From contig JNDT01001937.1 of the NCBI GenBank assembly GCA_000697055.1, positions 1 through 64,000 of the forward strand: a stretch of 64,000 nucleotides of DNA. Direction: 5' to 3'. Made by a program: the position numbers and the translations under genes. Origin of the DNA: Saksenaea vasiformis B4078 (Eukaryota; Mucoromycota; Mucoromycetes; Mucorales; Saksenaeaceae). The notes under the pieces were generated by a model, which had not been told where the DNA came from, did no database searches, and saw only the letters and a program-made list of their open reading frames with translations. This document shows, piece after piece, positions 1-10,310 of the stretch (positions are counted from its first letter, which is position 1; the number at the start of each line of letters is the position of its first letter).

Positions 1-81
1 AGCCAACGCCAACTAATTTAAAACTAACGCAGTAGTACACGGTAAATCCTGCTTTATTGACGAGATAGAAAATGGAGCAGT

Positions 82-757
82 TTATGATCTGGGCTTTTCC
101 TTCTTCTCCTTGTACAAGGCGAGAAGAGAGACACCAGCAACCTTGACGACCTTGAAACGGACACCAGGAATATCACCAATAGCGCGACCCTTACGACCGA
201 AACCGGCAATGAGGACTTCATCGTTCTCATCAACAAAGTTCAAACAACCGTCATTGGGAACGAAAGCGGTAACCTTCTTGCCGTTCTTGATGAGCTGAAC
301 ACGAACACACTTACGAATGGCGGAGTTAGGCTGCTTGGCTTCAACACCACTAATATTATCATTAGTCACATGAACGTTTCAACGTGAATCAACTACTTAC
401 ATCTTTTCCAAAACAATGCCCTTAGCGTGGGAGGCACCGGCGAAGGGAGAAGACTTGAAAGCGGTTCCAAGAGCTCTCTTCTTGTATTGCTTATCGGCCC
501 AACGTTGGTCACGACGGTGGGTGCGAAGCTTACGGGCTGCGTTCAATCCTCTAGGTTGTCCCTTACCTACAAGAATGAAGAAAAGATTAGTCTCATTGTT
601 TCCTGCCATTTTTTTTTGCATCCATCGTTGAATCGGTGGTACATGTTCATATACCACCAATTCACTAAAATCTGTCTTTCATCTCATCCATCCGTCGTTG
701 ATCACTACTCTATCCCCAGACTACGTAAAGATGCAAATATATCTGTTACATACCCAT
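82..757 (-). CDS. RPS23: 40S ribosomal protein S23 (uS12)
   Basis: Small-subunit decoding-centre protein of the cytosolic ribosome. Exons on the minus strand are 754-757, 401-566 and 82-349, giving 145 residues, the usual family length. The first exon holds only ATGG; the intron begins GTATGT immediately after. Exon 2 gives [20 protein letters not shown] and ends in VLEK. The exon 2/3 junction restores [14 protein letters not shown], and the protein ends KEKKEKPRS, all diagnostic of eukaryotic uS12. The KQPNSAIRK loop carries the proline that is hydroxylated in this family (known, not seen here). The 186-nt first intron contains a strong hairpin (see findings). A reading frame starting at 369 runs into intron 2 and is not the true start. 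Identity is certain; exon edges are very likely. Confidence 0.96.
630..663 (-). other. Hairpin inside uS12 intron 1
   Basis: Arms 630-641 and 652-663 pair at 11 of 12 positions (one C-A mismatch) around a 10-nt loop. It lies wholly within the first intron of the uS12 gene. No clear box C/D or H/ACA snoRNA motifs were found around it, so its role (structured intron, unrecognised small RNA, splicing control) is open. Confidence 0.55.
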
Positions 758-2256
758 GCTGATGGATCTGAAAAAAAGGAGGTTACCTGGCTCCCGATCT
801 TCGACACGCTTTTGGAGTTCACTGCCCGCGCCTCATTTCGGCGGAAAATGAATCCGTGACTACGGAATCGACCAACTCGACAGGTTTGAATCCCGCACGG
901 GTAGCCATTGTGCGGTTCTCTACGTTTAAAAATTTGTTGGTTCATTTAACGTCTCAATTGAGCACAGCGTCTTGGTCAGACATATTTGCTCGAGACAGAA
1001 ACTGGGGAGGAAAGGTACAGTTTCAAGAGAGAAGCATACTAACTACGGCCACAGACAACAATGATAGAACAAACTTAGCCAGAGGTGGATTTGATTTGAG
1101 ACACAGAAATGGGAAGTGACCACGGGAATAGCTGTTTTTGCATAACAAGGTGTAGAGCGACGTAGAGACTGCATTAAAAACTCTTGCGGCAGGTGATCGA
1201 ACCAGCGGTTCTTGCGGTGGAAGGCGTAGTGCTTAACCAGCACTGGCAGGGGCTGAAGCTCCCGTGCGGTTCTCTACAGTAGATTTCCATTCATTCAGGA
1301 ACATGCTAAAGAAAATGCTTTTCAAGGCTTTGTTCGACAATACTAAGGCCAAAGATAATATTTTTTTGTTATCAACGGAAATATGCTCTTGAAACCACTT
1401 CTATGTGACAAACCCAATTCACTAAGTCTGCTGTCAGGTATCTTTTTACTCTGTTTGTGTCACTGTTTTGACTTGATCGAGAGTAACAATTAATTGGCTT
1501 TGAGAATTTGCATTATGTGTGAAAGAAATAACAATTGAGATACTACTGCGCAAAGCTCAGAAGCCAGAAGAATTAACATCCGCGTATTTCATCAGCATTG
1601 CAAGCTGCTTGATGCAACGGCAGATCTCATAGAAAAATGTTCCCTTCTGGAGAGGTAAATTGTGTCCTTCTTTTCAACAATAAGGATTTTACCGTTTTGT
1701 TTCCTTCTCTTGAAGAGAAAAAAAAAGGCTATAAATATGAAAATGGCTAACTGACCTAAGCTGTGCTGGGATTGATATCATAAGCGTCTCTATCACTGGC
1801 AGAGAAACAAAGGATTCTCAAATAGTTTGGTTTGCGCTGTCTCTCGCTATTTTTGTCAATCCTCTCCCGTGATCCATCGCTCCCTCTAGATATGTTCATT
1901 GGACCCTTCTATATAATGGTTTTTAACGTACGAATGCGACCCACTAACGTTGAATGCTTCATGTATCACCCTCAAAATATAGGGTATAGGACTTGCGGAT
2001 CATTGATAAAATGGTGATCTTTCCTGTATATCAAGTGAGAGCTGCAATTACAACGCAGAGCTCTGCCTGTGATGTAGTCAACGGCCTGTTCAATCTGTTC
2101 TTTGACTGATTTCAATCTCTCAGCCATGCAAAATTTCCACGTTTTTGCTGCGGTTCCTCGGGCGGAATTACAAGGTGTCTCGGAAATGATAAATCATAGT
2201 GTGCCCGGGCGAAATACGTCCGCAGCTTTGGTTATTGTCAATCGAAAAGCATCAGC
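758..2256. other. Intergenic region upstream of uS12 and Rqt4
   Basis: The divergent promoter region between uS12 (-) and the Rqt4-like gene (+), about 1.5 kb. Only short open frames without family resemblance are present. The tract at 768-850 just upstream of the uS12 start is the probable 5' leader and core promoter. A 13-nt string (GTGCGGTTCTCTA) occurs near 913 and again near 1264, and the second flanks a weak tRNA-like stretch (see rejected items). No confident RNA gene or mobile element seen. Confidence 0.5.
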
Positions 2257-3954
2257 ATGGAGAATTTAGAAAGCTGGGCTATTGAGAAGTTGAGTGTCTT
2301 CTTGGGGTTTGATCCCGAGACGCTGAAGACGCAGGTCATGCCATACCTTATGAGTTTTACTTCATCGGAAGAATTGACGGAACATCTCATGGTAAAAGAA
2401 AAGTTGATCGCTTTATGCACTGCCATTGCCTTACACTCTCGCAGGAAATGCTTGGTGCAAATGCAGATACTCTGGATTTTATTCAAGAATTCGCAACACG
2501 TCGATTTGCAAGTAGGAAACCTCAGAAAAAGAAGGAAGAAAAAGTGTCTCCAGTCGTGCAGGCGGCTCACAAGGAAACGCCTGCACACTTTCCTTCCCTG
2601 CCAAAATCCAGTACGAACCCAGAGACACAATGGCCTAGCAACATCAATGTCTATATGAAGAATACAACAACGACAGAGGATGATTATTTTCCAACGTAAG
2701 CTCTAAATAGCCAGCATAAGTATTTTGTTCCTTATCCATCATGTAGCGCACGTAAATCCAAGAAAGGTGGCAAAGCACAGAAATCACAAGCTGATGCATC
2801 TCCATCTCCCCAGTCATCGCCAACACCCGCACGCAGTTCAAAGCAACCCCAATCAACGCTAGTGTCTGATCGTCTTGGAAAGAAGCCGAAAAAGAAAAAT
2901 GAGATGACTCTGGAAGTAGCATTGAAGGAACTAGATATCAAAGCAACTGAAGGCAAAGGGAAGCGAAGACCCTGTCAATGTCAAGGTGAGCACACTTAGG
3001 GACGCTGCTATCATGATGTTTTACTAAATTATACGGTTAGCTACAAAACATCCACTGTTAACCATTGCACCTAATTGTCTCAACTGTGGGAAAATTATTT
3101 GCACATTGGAAGGTGTTGGTCCATGCACATTCTGCGACACGCCCGTGTTATCTAAAGATCAACAGTTGTCGCTGATAGCTGAGGCAAAGAAGAGACGTTC
3201 AGAGCAAAAGCAGCGTCTGCATCAGCAGCAACAACAAAAAGGACGTGCAAAAGCAACACCTACACCGGCATTGGGATATGCCTCCAAAGTGAGTGGCGAT
3301 ATCTCTTCTCGCCACTTTGAAAGTATATGGGATGAAGCGCAAGAAGAAGCAAATCGAAAACGAGCAGAGGAACACAAAGAAAAGCTACTTGAATTCCAGC
3401 GCACAAGTGCCAAACGAAGCACCGTGATCGGTAAGCCATGAATGGTTAGGATCCACAATATAACGAAGTGTCTTTTTTTTGTTTTGTTTTTAGATCAAGC
3501 TACGGATTTCACGCTGCCTACAGATACATCCAACCCATGGCTGACTCCCCAGGAACGAGCCTTGGAGATGAAGAAACAGCAATCAAATCTCAAACGCTTA
3601 GAGACGGAGGGACGGTCACGGCACAGAGTGATGACCATTGACGTCCATACACGACAAGTGAAAGTTGAGGAAACTTATTCAGAATCGGAGGAGGAAGAGG
3701 AAGAACCTGTCCCGGTCAAAAAGCAAGAGCCAAAGAAGGACAGTGAATCGGCAGGAACCTATGCCAATAACCCCTTACTAAAGAATCTCCAAAGTCCAAA
3801 GTATCTGGGTGACAAAAACAAGGCCTCAAAGGGACGAAGCCGGAGAAAGGAACGCGTACAGTACGATGATGGCTTTATGGATTTAAGCTATGCTTCAAGT
3901 ATAGCTGACGAGCGAGATATTACTGTGGAGCCTAAAACTTGCCGTGCTAACTAA
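2257..3954 (+). CDS. RQT4: Activating signal cointegrator 1 / RQC-trigger subunit Rqt4 (TRIP4-like)
   Basis: Homologue of human TRIP4 (ASC-1) and yeast Rqt4, known as part of the complex that splits collided ribosomes. Exons 2257-2391, 2445-2695, 2747-2985, 3041-3430 and 3494-3954 give 491 residues. A C2HC5-type zinc finger spans roughly residues 205-250, with the pattern CQC ... CLNCGKIIC ... GPCTFCDTP, the family signature. A basic glutamine-rich stretch follows, then the conserved WLTPQERALEMKKQQ helix, an acidic patch and a YDDGF motif near the end. The C-terminal ASCH domain of animal TRIP4 is not visible, as in yeast Rqt4. Exon phases agree at all four junctions. A further downstream exon in 3985-4200 cannot be excluded, but the stop at 3952-3954 is the simplest end. 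Confidence 0.9.
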
Positions 3955-4548
3955 TGTTAATAATAATAATTACTTACGGATGTACCGTTTCTGAGAAAGC
4001 ATGGACGACGTGGACAAGGGGGTTCGGATTCATTCCGAAGCGTGCGAGAGATCTCCCCGCAAAAGCACAAAACGAATGGCCCGGAGTTTCGGGCAAGTGC
4101 GATAGATGTGTCCTTCCGGTCTGCGTCCGGCTGAATGATGCATCACTAAAAGAAGTGGAGAGAAATCATCGTTCAATGGTAGACGGTGTTTAATACGAGG
4201 TTATGTAATTGTTCGTTATGGTCTAGTTTCATCAATTCTGTTGTTATGAACAATACCACGCAACAGTCCATTGAGAAGCGTCCATAATCACACTGGTACC
4301 TGTCAGTTCTATCCAGATTTCCTCGGGAAGAGTGGAATAGATGCGGCTGAGTGTTTTGACTTGCTTAAATTTTTCTGTACTCCAAGCTTTGGACCTATCG
4401 CCTGGCAGAGATAGGGTTCAGCCGGCAATATTAAAAAAAAAAGACGCAGGTCCGGTGGAATCAGTGAGAACTTATGGAAACCGTCACATAAAGCGGTGTG
4501 GGTGCATTGTCCACCCAGAAAAAGAGTTACCCGAGTTTTGTACCTGTC
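3955..4548. other. Gap between Rqt4 and the W-rich protein
   Basis: About 590 nt. Between 3985 and 4200 all three plus-strand frames are largely open, but none resembles a known domain. It may be 3' UTR of Rqt4 plus promoter/5' UTR of the next gene, or may hide a small exon. Nothing further seen. Confidence 0.4.
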
Positions 4549-6379
4549 ATGACACAACAAGACGACAGCGACGATGATTATGCTCCGATCGTGGCAACTG
4601 CGTGGGGAGACCAGAAAACGAACAATGCGACATCCACTGACGATATCAGCGGCTGGCATACCTTAGTCGATCCCAATGTAAAATTGGGACCTGCTGGTCT
4701 CGGTAGTGGGAACTTGCACCGAAGAGGTCGTAATTTTATCCCCGTCGATGAAGAGATCATTTTAGAACAGAGAACAAAAGGCCAGGTGCCAAAAGAGAAG
4801 ATGAGCAAAGCAATTAAGACAGCTAGCAGGTCGATGGATCACCGCCCCGCGTCCAAAAAACCCGTCAAACCAAAGAAAATGTCAAATGGAATTCCTGCGA
4901 ATCAAAGAAAACAGGTTTCTCGGACCTATTCAGAGAGACAGGAACCTCCGAAACGCATGTTGACAACTTTACGACCTCCTCCACCAAACAACGCCTGGGG
5001 CCAAGCATTAAGCGACAAACCATTTTGGGAAACGAAAGAAGTTCGTGTCACTCACACCAATAAGGGCATCATGGATGGGGTTTACTGACCAAAATTTGAA
5101 TTAGGCACAGGAAAAAATCCCAGCAAGACCCGAAGTACCTGCTGAATGGTCTGGGCAGAACATGTCGTGGAACAACAACAATAACAACGAGCCAGCCACC
5201 AATGGTGAACAGGTCTCAACCTGGGACAGCGGAAATACATCTTGGAACAAAGAGAAACCGTCGTCGTCTGATGCAAATCATTGGACATCACAGCACCAAG
5301 GGAATACATCTTGGGATGAGCAAAAGTCGTTCTCTTCTGGTAAAAATGATTGGTCATCGTCACATCATCAGGATGAATACAAGTTCTGGGGTGATGAAAA
5401 AAATGTATCATCGGCCCACAATAACGACGACGACAACAACAATGATAATAATGATTGGTCATCGCGCCATGGAGAGAAGATATCCTGGGCTGACGATAAA
5501 CCCTCTTCTGATTGGTCATCGCGCCATGGAGAGAAGATATCCTGGGCTGACGATAAACCTTCTTCTGATTGGTCATCGCCCCATGGAGAGAAGATATCCT
5601 GGGCTGACGATAAACCTTCTTCTGATTGGTCATCCTATCAGCAAGAAGAAGAAACGTCTTGGTCTGAGGAAAAACCATCCTCCTATAGAAAGAACTGGTC
5701 TTCTTCGCAACATGAAAAGCAATCCTCTTGGGGAGAGAAGAAGCCGTCGTCTCGTAGAAATAATCGGCCATCACATTATCAAGACAAGACGTCTTGGGAC
5801 AATGAAGAGGGTGAACTTGCACCACAACCTGCACCATGGAAGTTAGCTTCGGAAGAAGACGATGTTAAGCCGAGTAGGTGGGCGGGTCAACATGATATCC
5901 GTAAACCATCCAGAGAGAAAACGACCAAACGGCAACATCCCCCTGGTCTCGATAAGCTAGAGACAGTACCACCACGACCCTCCATCATGGATCGATCACC
6001 AGCGGCAAGACCTCCTCCAGGGCTTTTCCAAAATGCGGTTGCACGTCTCGCGAATGATGTCAAGTACTCCAGACCTCCAGGACTTTCACCTATACCCCTC
6101 AATGTTAGAGCACAGCAACGAGCCCATGCTTCCAATACAACAACGTCGGTGCAAAAGGAACCGCTCGATAATCCTGTTGTTATTACGATCAATATTGAGC
6201 TAGAAACAGGTGCCACTGTTCCAGTACCTGTTCGTTTGCACGACGATCCCGAAGCATTGGCGCGTAGTTTCATTCAAATGCATAACATTCATAGTCCTAG
6301 CATCACCCAAGCTCTCTTCGATCTTTTCTCCCAGCAAAAGAGCTTGGCGATTAAAAAACGCGATAGCCAGCTTATTTGA
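4549..6379 (+). CDS. Tryptophan-rich, mostly disordered protein (unknown function)
   Basis: Not a family I can name. The start ATG at 4549 opens MTQQDDSDDDYAPIVATAWG. The first exon ends at 5079, and a 31-nt intron (GTTTAC...CACAG, 5080-5110) would join it in frame to 5111-6379, for 599 residues. Without splicing the upstream frame stops at 5088 and a second frame starts at 5162. I favour joining because phase is kept and tryptophan-rich composition continues straight across the junction (PAEWSGQNMSW). The middle is low-complexity and W/S/N-rich, with three tandem 19-residue repeats. The last ~70 residues look folded, with a VVITINIELETGATVPVPVR strand pattern followed by helices. An ordered conserved C-terminus behind a disordered W-rich region suggests an RNA- or protein-binding adaptor, but that is conjecture. 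The intron is the weak point. Confidence 0.6.
5453..5623 (+). repeat. Three tandem 57-nt coding repeats
   Basis: Units 5453-5509, 5510-5566 and 5567-5623 are nearly identical at DNA level and encode DWSSRHGEKISWADDKPSS-like 19-mers (third unit P for R). Diverged half-copies continue on both sides (DWSSYQQEEETSWSEEKPSS and similar), pointing to recent expansion inside an older repeat tract. Confidence 0.9.
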
Positions 6380-6469
6380 TTGTAACGTTAAACTTTTTCT
6401 GTACAAACATTTCTTTTCTTTTTCGATAAAGGTTCTTTGTGATTTCTGTTCCATCAAAATACGGAGCTC

Positions 6470-6471
<2 letters not shown>

Positions 6472-6501
<30 letters not shown>
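6472..6501. repeat. (TG)n microsatellite
   Basis: About 15 uninterrupted TG dinucleotides, 3' of the W-rich gene and likely in its 3' UTR or the spacer before the Swi1 gene. Confidence 0.95.
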
Positions 6502-6502
<1 letters not shown>

Positions 6503-6882
6503 TGTGAGCTCAGACTGGGAATTTTTCTTCCTTTCTTTTTCCCTTATTTTATTACTGTCTTCTTGTTTCCCAACTCCTGACACACAGTTGTGATAGGGCA
6601 TAACAAGGTATAGCAGACAAAACGAAGAAGAATAACCAGTTACATGATTGGAGCAAAAACTGACCCGTTGAATGACAGCCATTCTATTTCGTTCGTTTGT
6701 TCGTTGGCGCTGACACGACTGCGAATTGACTCAGTAAACCCCACTTGGACATGTTCACTGCCCGAGTCACAGGCCCATTGATTTGAATCATTCACTCAAC
6801 AGGAACTTCATTCATTCTGACAGATTGCAAGGCCGACGCCTCTCTTTATTTTTTTCTTTGGACGTAACTTACAATTGCCATC

Positions 6883-9800
6883 ATGGATCCAAAGTTTTTC
6901 TCAACTGCCCAAGGCATACCAGTAAATGCTCAGCAATCTCCAACCAATCCTCGCATGCTGATGCAGTACCAACAGCAACAACAGCAGCAGCAACAGTTGC
7001 AACAACAACAGCAAAATGACAACGCGTTGCAACAATATTCATTTGCAGGTTCACCATTGAGCGCAAACTTTGCTGGAACACCTACCATGGGAAACAATCT
7101 GTCATTCGCGCAAGCTGATTTTGGTGCAATGGATCAGTCGGATCTCAATGGAATGAATCTCTTTGCAGCTCAAGGAGCTAATCAAGCATTTATGGGTGGG
7201 CTGTCACCTACAACCGGCGTTAATGTGAATCAGGCGCAACATCTTCGTCAAACCTCGAACCCACAGGCACTTTATTCTCCTCAAAACTTGATGAATTTGC
7301 AAAATGGAGGAGGTATAAATAGATAGAGTCAAGAGCAGGTGCACTAACTGGGTCTCATCTAATCTATCTGCAGCTGCAGCATTGCAGGCACAATTTCAAC
7401 AAAACAGAGCGCTATACCAGGGTACTCCGGAGATGGCAATGATGTCGCCCAACACGCCTCAGGCTATATTATATCGGCAACAGCAGCAGGCTGCAATGAA
7501 CAGAGGTAAAAAGAAATCAGCAAATTTAATGGATTAGCGAAAAGAATTGACCCAAGTTAAAAAAAAAACAACAAAAACAATCCCCTTAGCCAAACAATCA
7601 CCGAGCCAGTCTCCTGCTTTGAATAGTACACCTTTCCAAAATCCAACGGTAGGATCACCTGTGGTGGCAAGTAGCCCACATCTGGGAGGAACAAGGATGG
7701 GATCGGACTATGCAGGTAAAAGAAGAAACAGATCATGGTAGTTGTAGGCTGTTGGTTTGACATTGTATGGGTTTTAGGCTCGCCGTTGGCAACCCAATCC
7801 GTATCACCCGTGCAAAGTCTTCAGGGTGTTGGACCCTCACCACAAACAGTAAGGGTAAAGGTATAAAAAGTCGTACTAATGGTAACATGAAGAACCGGGC
7901 AATGGCTTCACAGGCGAACACCCGTTATATGCAGCAACATATGAATGCTGGATCCAACTTTCCTCAATCTCAAATGGAACTACAAAGTAATGCTGGCAGT
8001 GCGTCCCCTTCGATTAACAGTAATCAAGCAACGCCAACCTATTCGTCGCCACAGGTAAAGGGAAAACGGAGAAAAGAAAAGAGATTGTTGTTCTTAATCT
8101 GACTGTGTAGAACGTGAATGGAAAGGACGATAAATCGCAGAGCTCTTACAATGCCAATATCCATAACTATGTCCAACAATCGCCTATTATGCAGGGTCAT
8201 TCTCCTTCGCCCATTTCTCGAAACTCAATGACGCCTGCGAGTCAGACATCAACACCTGTGCAACAGCATAAACAGCTTAATTTGCAACAACAGCAACATA
8301 CAAAGGACCATACGCCTGTATCTGAATCTTTACACCAGTCGATGGAGGAGAAAGAAACACAGGGATTAGCTGAAAGTCATGAGCCTTCAGCAGAACCCGC
8401 ACCCTCCTCGTCCTCTGCACCTGCCGTGGCCTCGCCAGCAAGCCACAAACGTACACCTTCGCCCATCGCATCTGAAGAACAACAACAACAGCCTGGGTCA
8501 CAAAGCCCAGCAGAGGCACCCATGGTCACCTATGTCCCGAAAACACGAAATGTAGAAACGTATGGTGGCGTTGACTTAAAATATTTCGATAAGTTTGAGA
8601 TTAAACCTGCTATTCCCCACTTGGGCGAACTGGGTAAGTTTCTCTTCTTCTTGTTTTATGTAGTATTTGTTCTCAAACTCGGTGATGCAGGTGTTGTGGA
8701 TATCTTTGCTCTCACCATGTCCCTCAAGTCCGGTTTAAAAATGGAGATCACCAATGCTCTCAATGTCCTCACCGTCTTCACGATACAACAACCGTCCCTT
8801 CCCTTGGCACACTGTGATGATCTGCTTGATGTCTTGTTGGATCATCTGGAGAAGGATATTTTCGGTACACAGTCGCGATTTGAGGCAATTGATGCATCAG
8901 CAGCCAAAGCAGAGTCTGAGCAAGAACAGAAAACACTGCCTCAAGAACTCAGTTATTCCACACTCTTTGACATGTCTCTTGATGAGATGAAGAGTCTCAT
9001 ACCAACCCTGGAGAACTCGACTTCCGATCTCTGGTTGTCTCTACGAGAACGATGTTTATGCGTCTTGAATATCCTACGAAATCTATCGTTTATGAATGAG
9101 AATGTTGAATATCTTGCGGGTCACCAACGATTTATCAGCCTATTGACAAAAATTGTCGGTAGCACCCGACGAGCAGCCAATGAGGACGAGGAGGGGGAGA
9201 AGGATGGTCTTTCGAAGGCATGGTTTGTTGGCATCCGAAGGATGGACACCCTTGATTTCCGCAAGACGGCGCTTATTATTTTTGCCAATGTTTCCATGTT
9301 TTTAACGATTACGCAGATGGAAACGGCTTCGACATTTGTCGAGCTTATTCATGATTTCTTGGCGCATGGACCAGATACATATTATTCTTTCTTGGCAATC
9401 GAAGCATGGACAAAGATGACGGTCAAGTACGAGAACCGACGGATGTTTTCATCCCTTGTCCATCAACCTAAAGACGCGTCTCATGACAAATTCCGATTTA
9501 TCGAGGATATCTGGATGGAACTTGCCAATGTCATCCGCCGCGACTTCTTTTCGATTGACGGACGTATTATCTACAACATGAATGCGAGTCAGTTAGCGAC
9601 ACTAGAACTCTCCATGATGGGTCTGTACAATATTGTCACGATTGCAGATACCGACCATCTGAAAGAACGACTGATTTTACGGGAAAAGAGTGTTGGTATG
9701 ACGATTCTACGACTATCGATCGCATTGGCAGAATCAGGCAATCAACAGTTTACAATTGTGACCAAACGTGGCATGGAACTGATCCGGGCGCTGATTTGTG

Positions 9801-10024
9801 GAGGCGATGGTATTCGACGACGTGGTAGCAGCACACGCAAATTTTCCGATGTCAACGAAAAAGAGACATCAGATGAATCTCTCTCGATCATGGCAGATCG
9901 TGTCCTAGATATGGGTGTTGTACGGGAAAAACTGATGATGGCGACACTAAAACCATCCACTGACCCGGAAATTCTAAGAGAGCTATCCGATCTCGTCACT
10001 GTCATCGATGATGATCGTGCATAA
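6883..10024 (+). CDS. SWI1: SWI/SNF chromatin-remodelling subunit Swi1-like (ARID1 C-terminal region)
   Basis: Nuclear subunit of the SWI/SNF remodeller. Exons 6883-7312, 7374-7505, 7590-7715, 7778-7848, 7914-8054, 8111-8633 and 8691-10024 give 918 residues. Residues 1-436 are Q/N/S/P-rich and disordered, with long glutamine runs. From about residue 440 the conserved fungal Swi1 block appears: VETYGGVDLKYFDKFEIKP, then HLGELG-VVDIFALTMSLKSG, followed by an all-helical armadillo-like region to the end. The 57-nt intron 8634-8690 has no stop codon and reads through, so an unspliced frame would insert 19 false residues in the middle of that motif. The ARID DNA-binding domain expected N-terminal to this block in yeasts and moulds is not seen. 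Its stop is only 287 nt from that of the convergent TOM1 gene. Confidence 0.88.
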
Positions 10025-10108
10025 AAAGTTGATCTTTTTTTTTTCTTTTTTTTTTTTTTACCTTTCCTTCGTGCACCTTATATAAAGCTTTGTTTCACTA
10101 TTGCATGA

Positions 10109-10285
10109 ACCAAAAAAAAAAAAAAAAAAAAAAGAAAAAAAGAAAAAGAAAAAAAAAAAAAAGAAAAAGACTCTAATTTTTTTTGTGTGTTTATTATTTA
10201 GATTTTGCAAGGAAAAAGGGGAAGAAAGAGAAAGAGAAAGAAAAAAGAAAAAAAGGAAAGAAAGAAAAAAAGAATTTGGTGTTTA
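10109..10285. repeat. Poly(A)/polypurine tract between convergent genes
   Basis: A-runs and GAAA-type purine repeats fill most of the 286-nt space between the Swi1 and TOM1 stop codons. It probably spans both 3' UTR/polyadenylation regions. Confidence 0.9.
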
Positions 10286-10310
10286 AAAGGCATGTGAAAA
10301 ACAACATGTA

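Noticed and set aside
770..930. Possible tRNA T-arm (GGTTTGAATCCC) upstream of uS12
   Set aside because: Only three of five T-stem pairs and no matching D or anticodon arm.
1185..1275. tRNA-like stretch on the minus strand (GGTTCGATC loop, D-arm-like GTGCTGGTTAAGCAC)
   Set aside because: Acceptor and anticodon stems do not pair and the T-stem has a mismatch. At most a decayed tRNA fragment.
4341..4577. Plus-strand frame before the W-rich gene
   Set aside because: No domain, and it overlaps the better-supported start at 4549 in another frame.
5082..5837. 251-codon minus-strand frame over the W-repeat region
   Set aside because: Its repeats mirror the plus-strand 57-nt units. It is an antisense shadow.
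8634..8690. Open frame through this stretch, suggesting an extra hydrophobic segment in Swi1
   Set aside because: Consensus GTAAGT and GCAG borders, and removal restores the family motif HLGELG-VVDIFALT.
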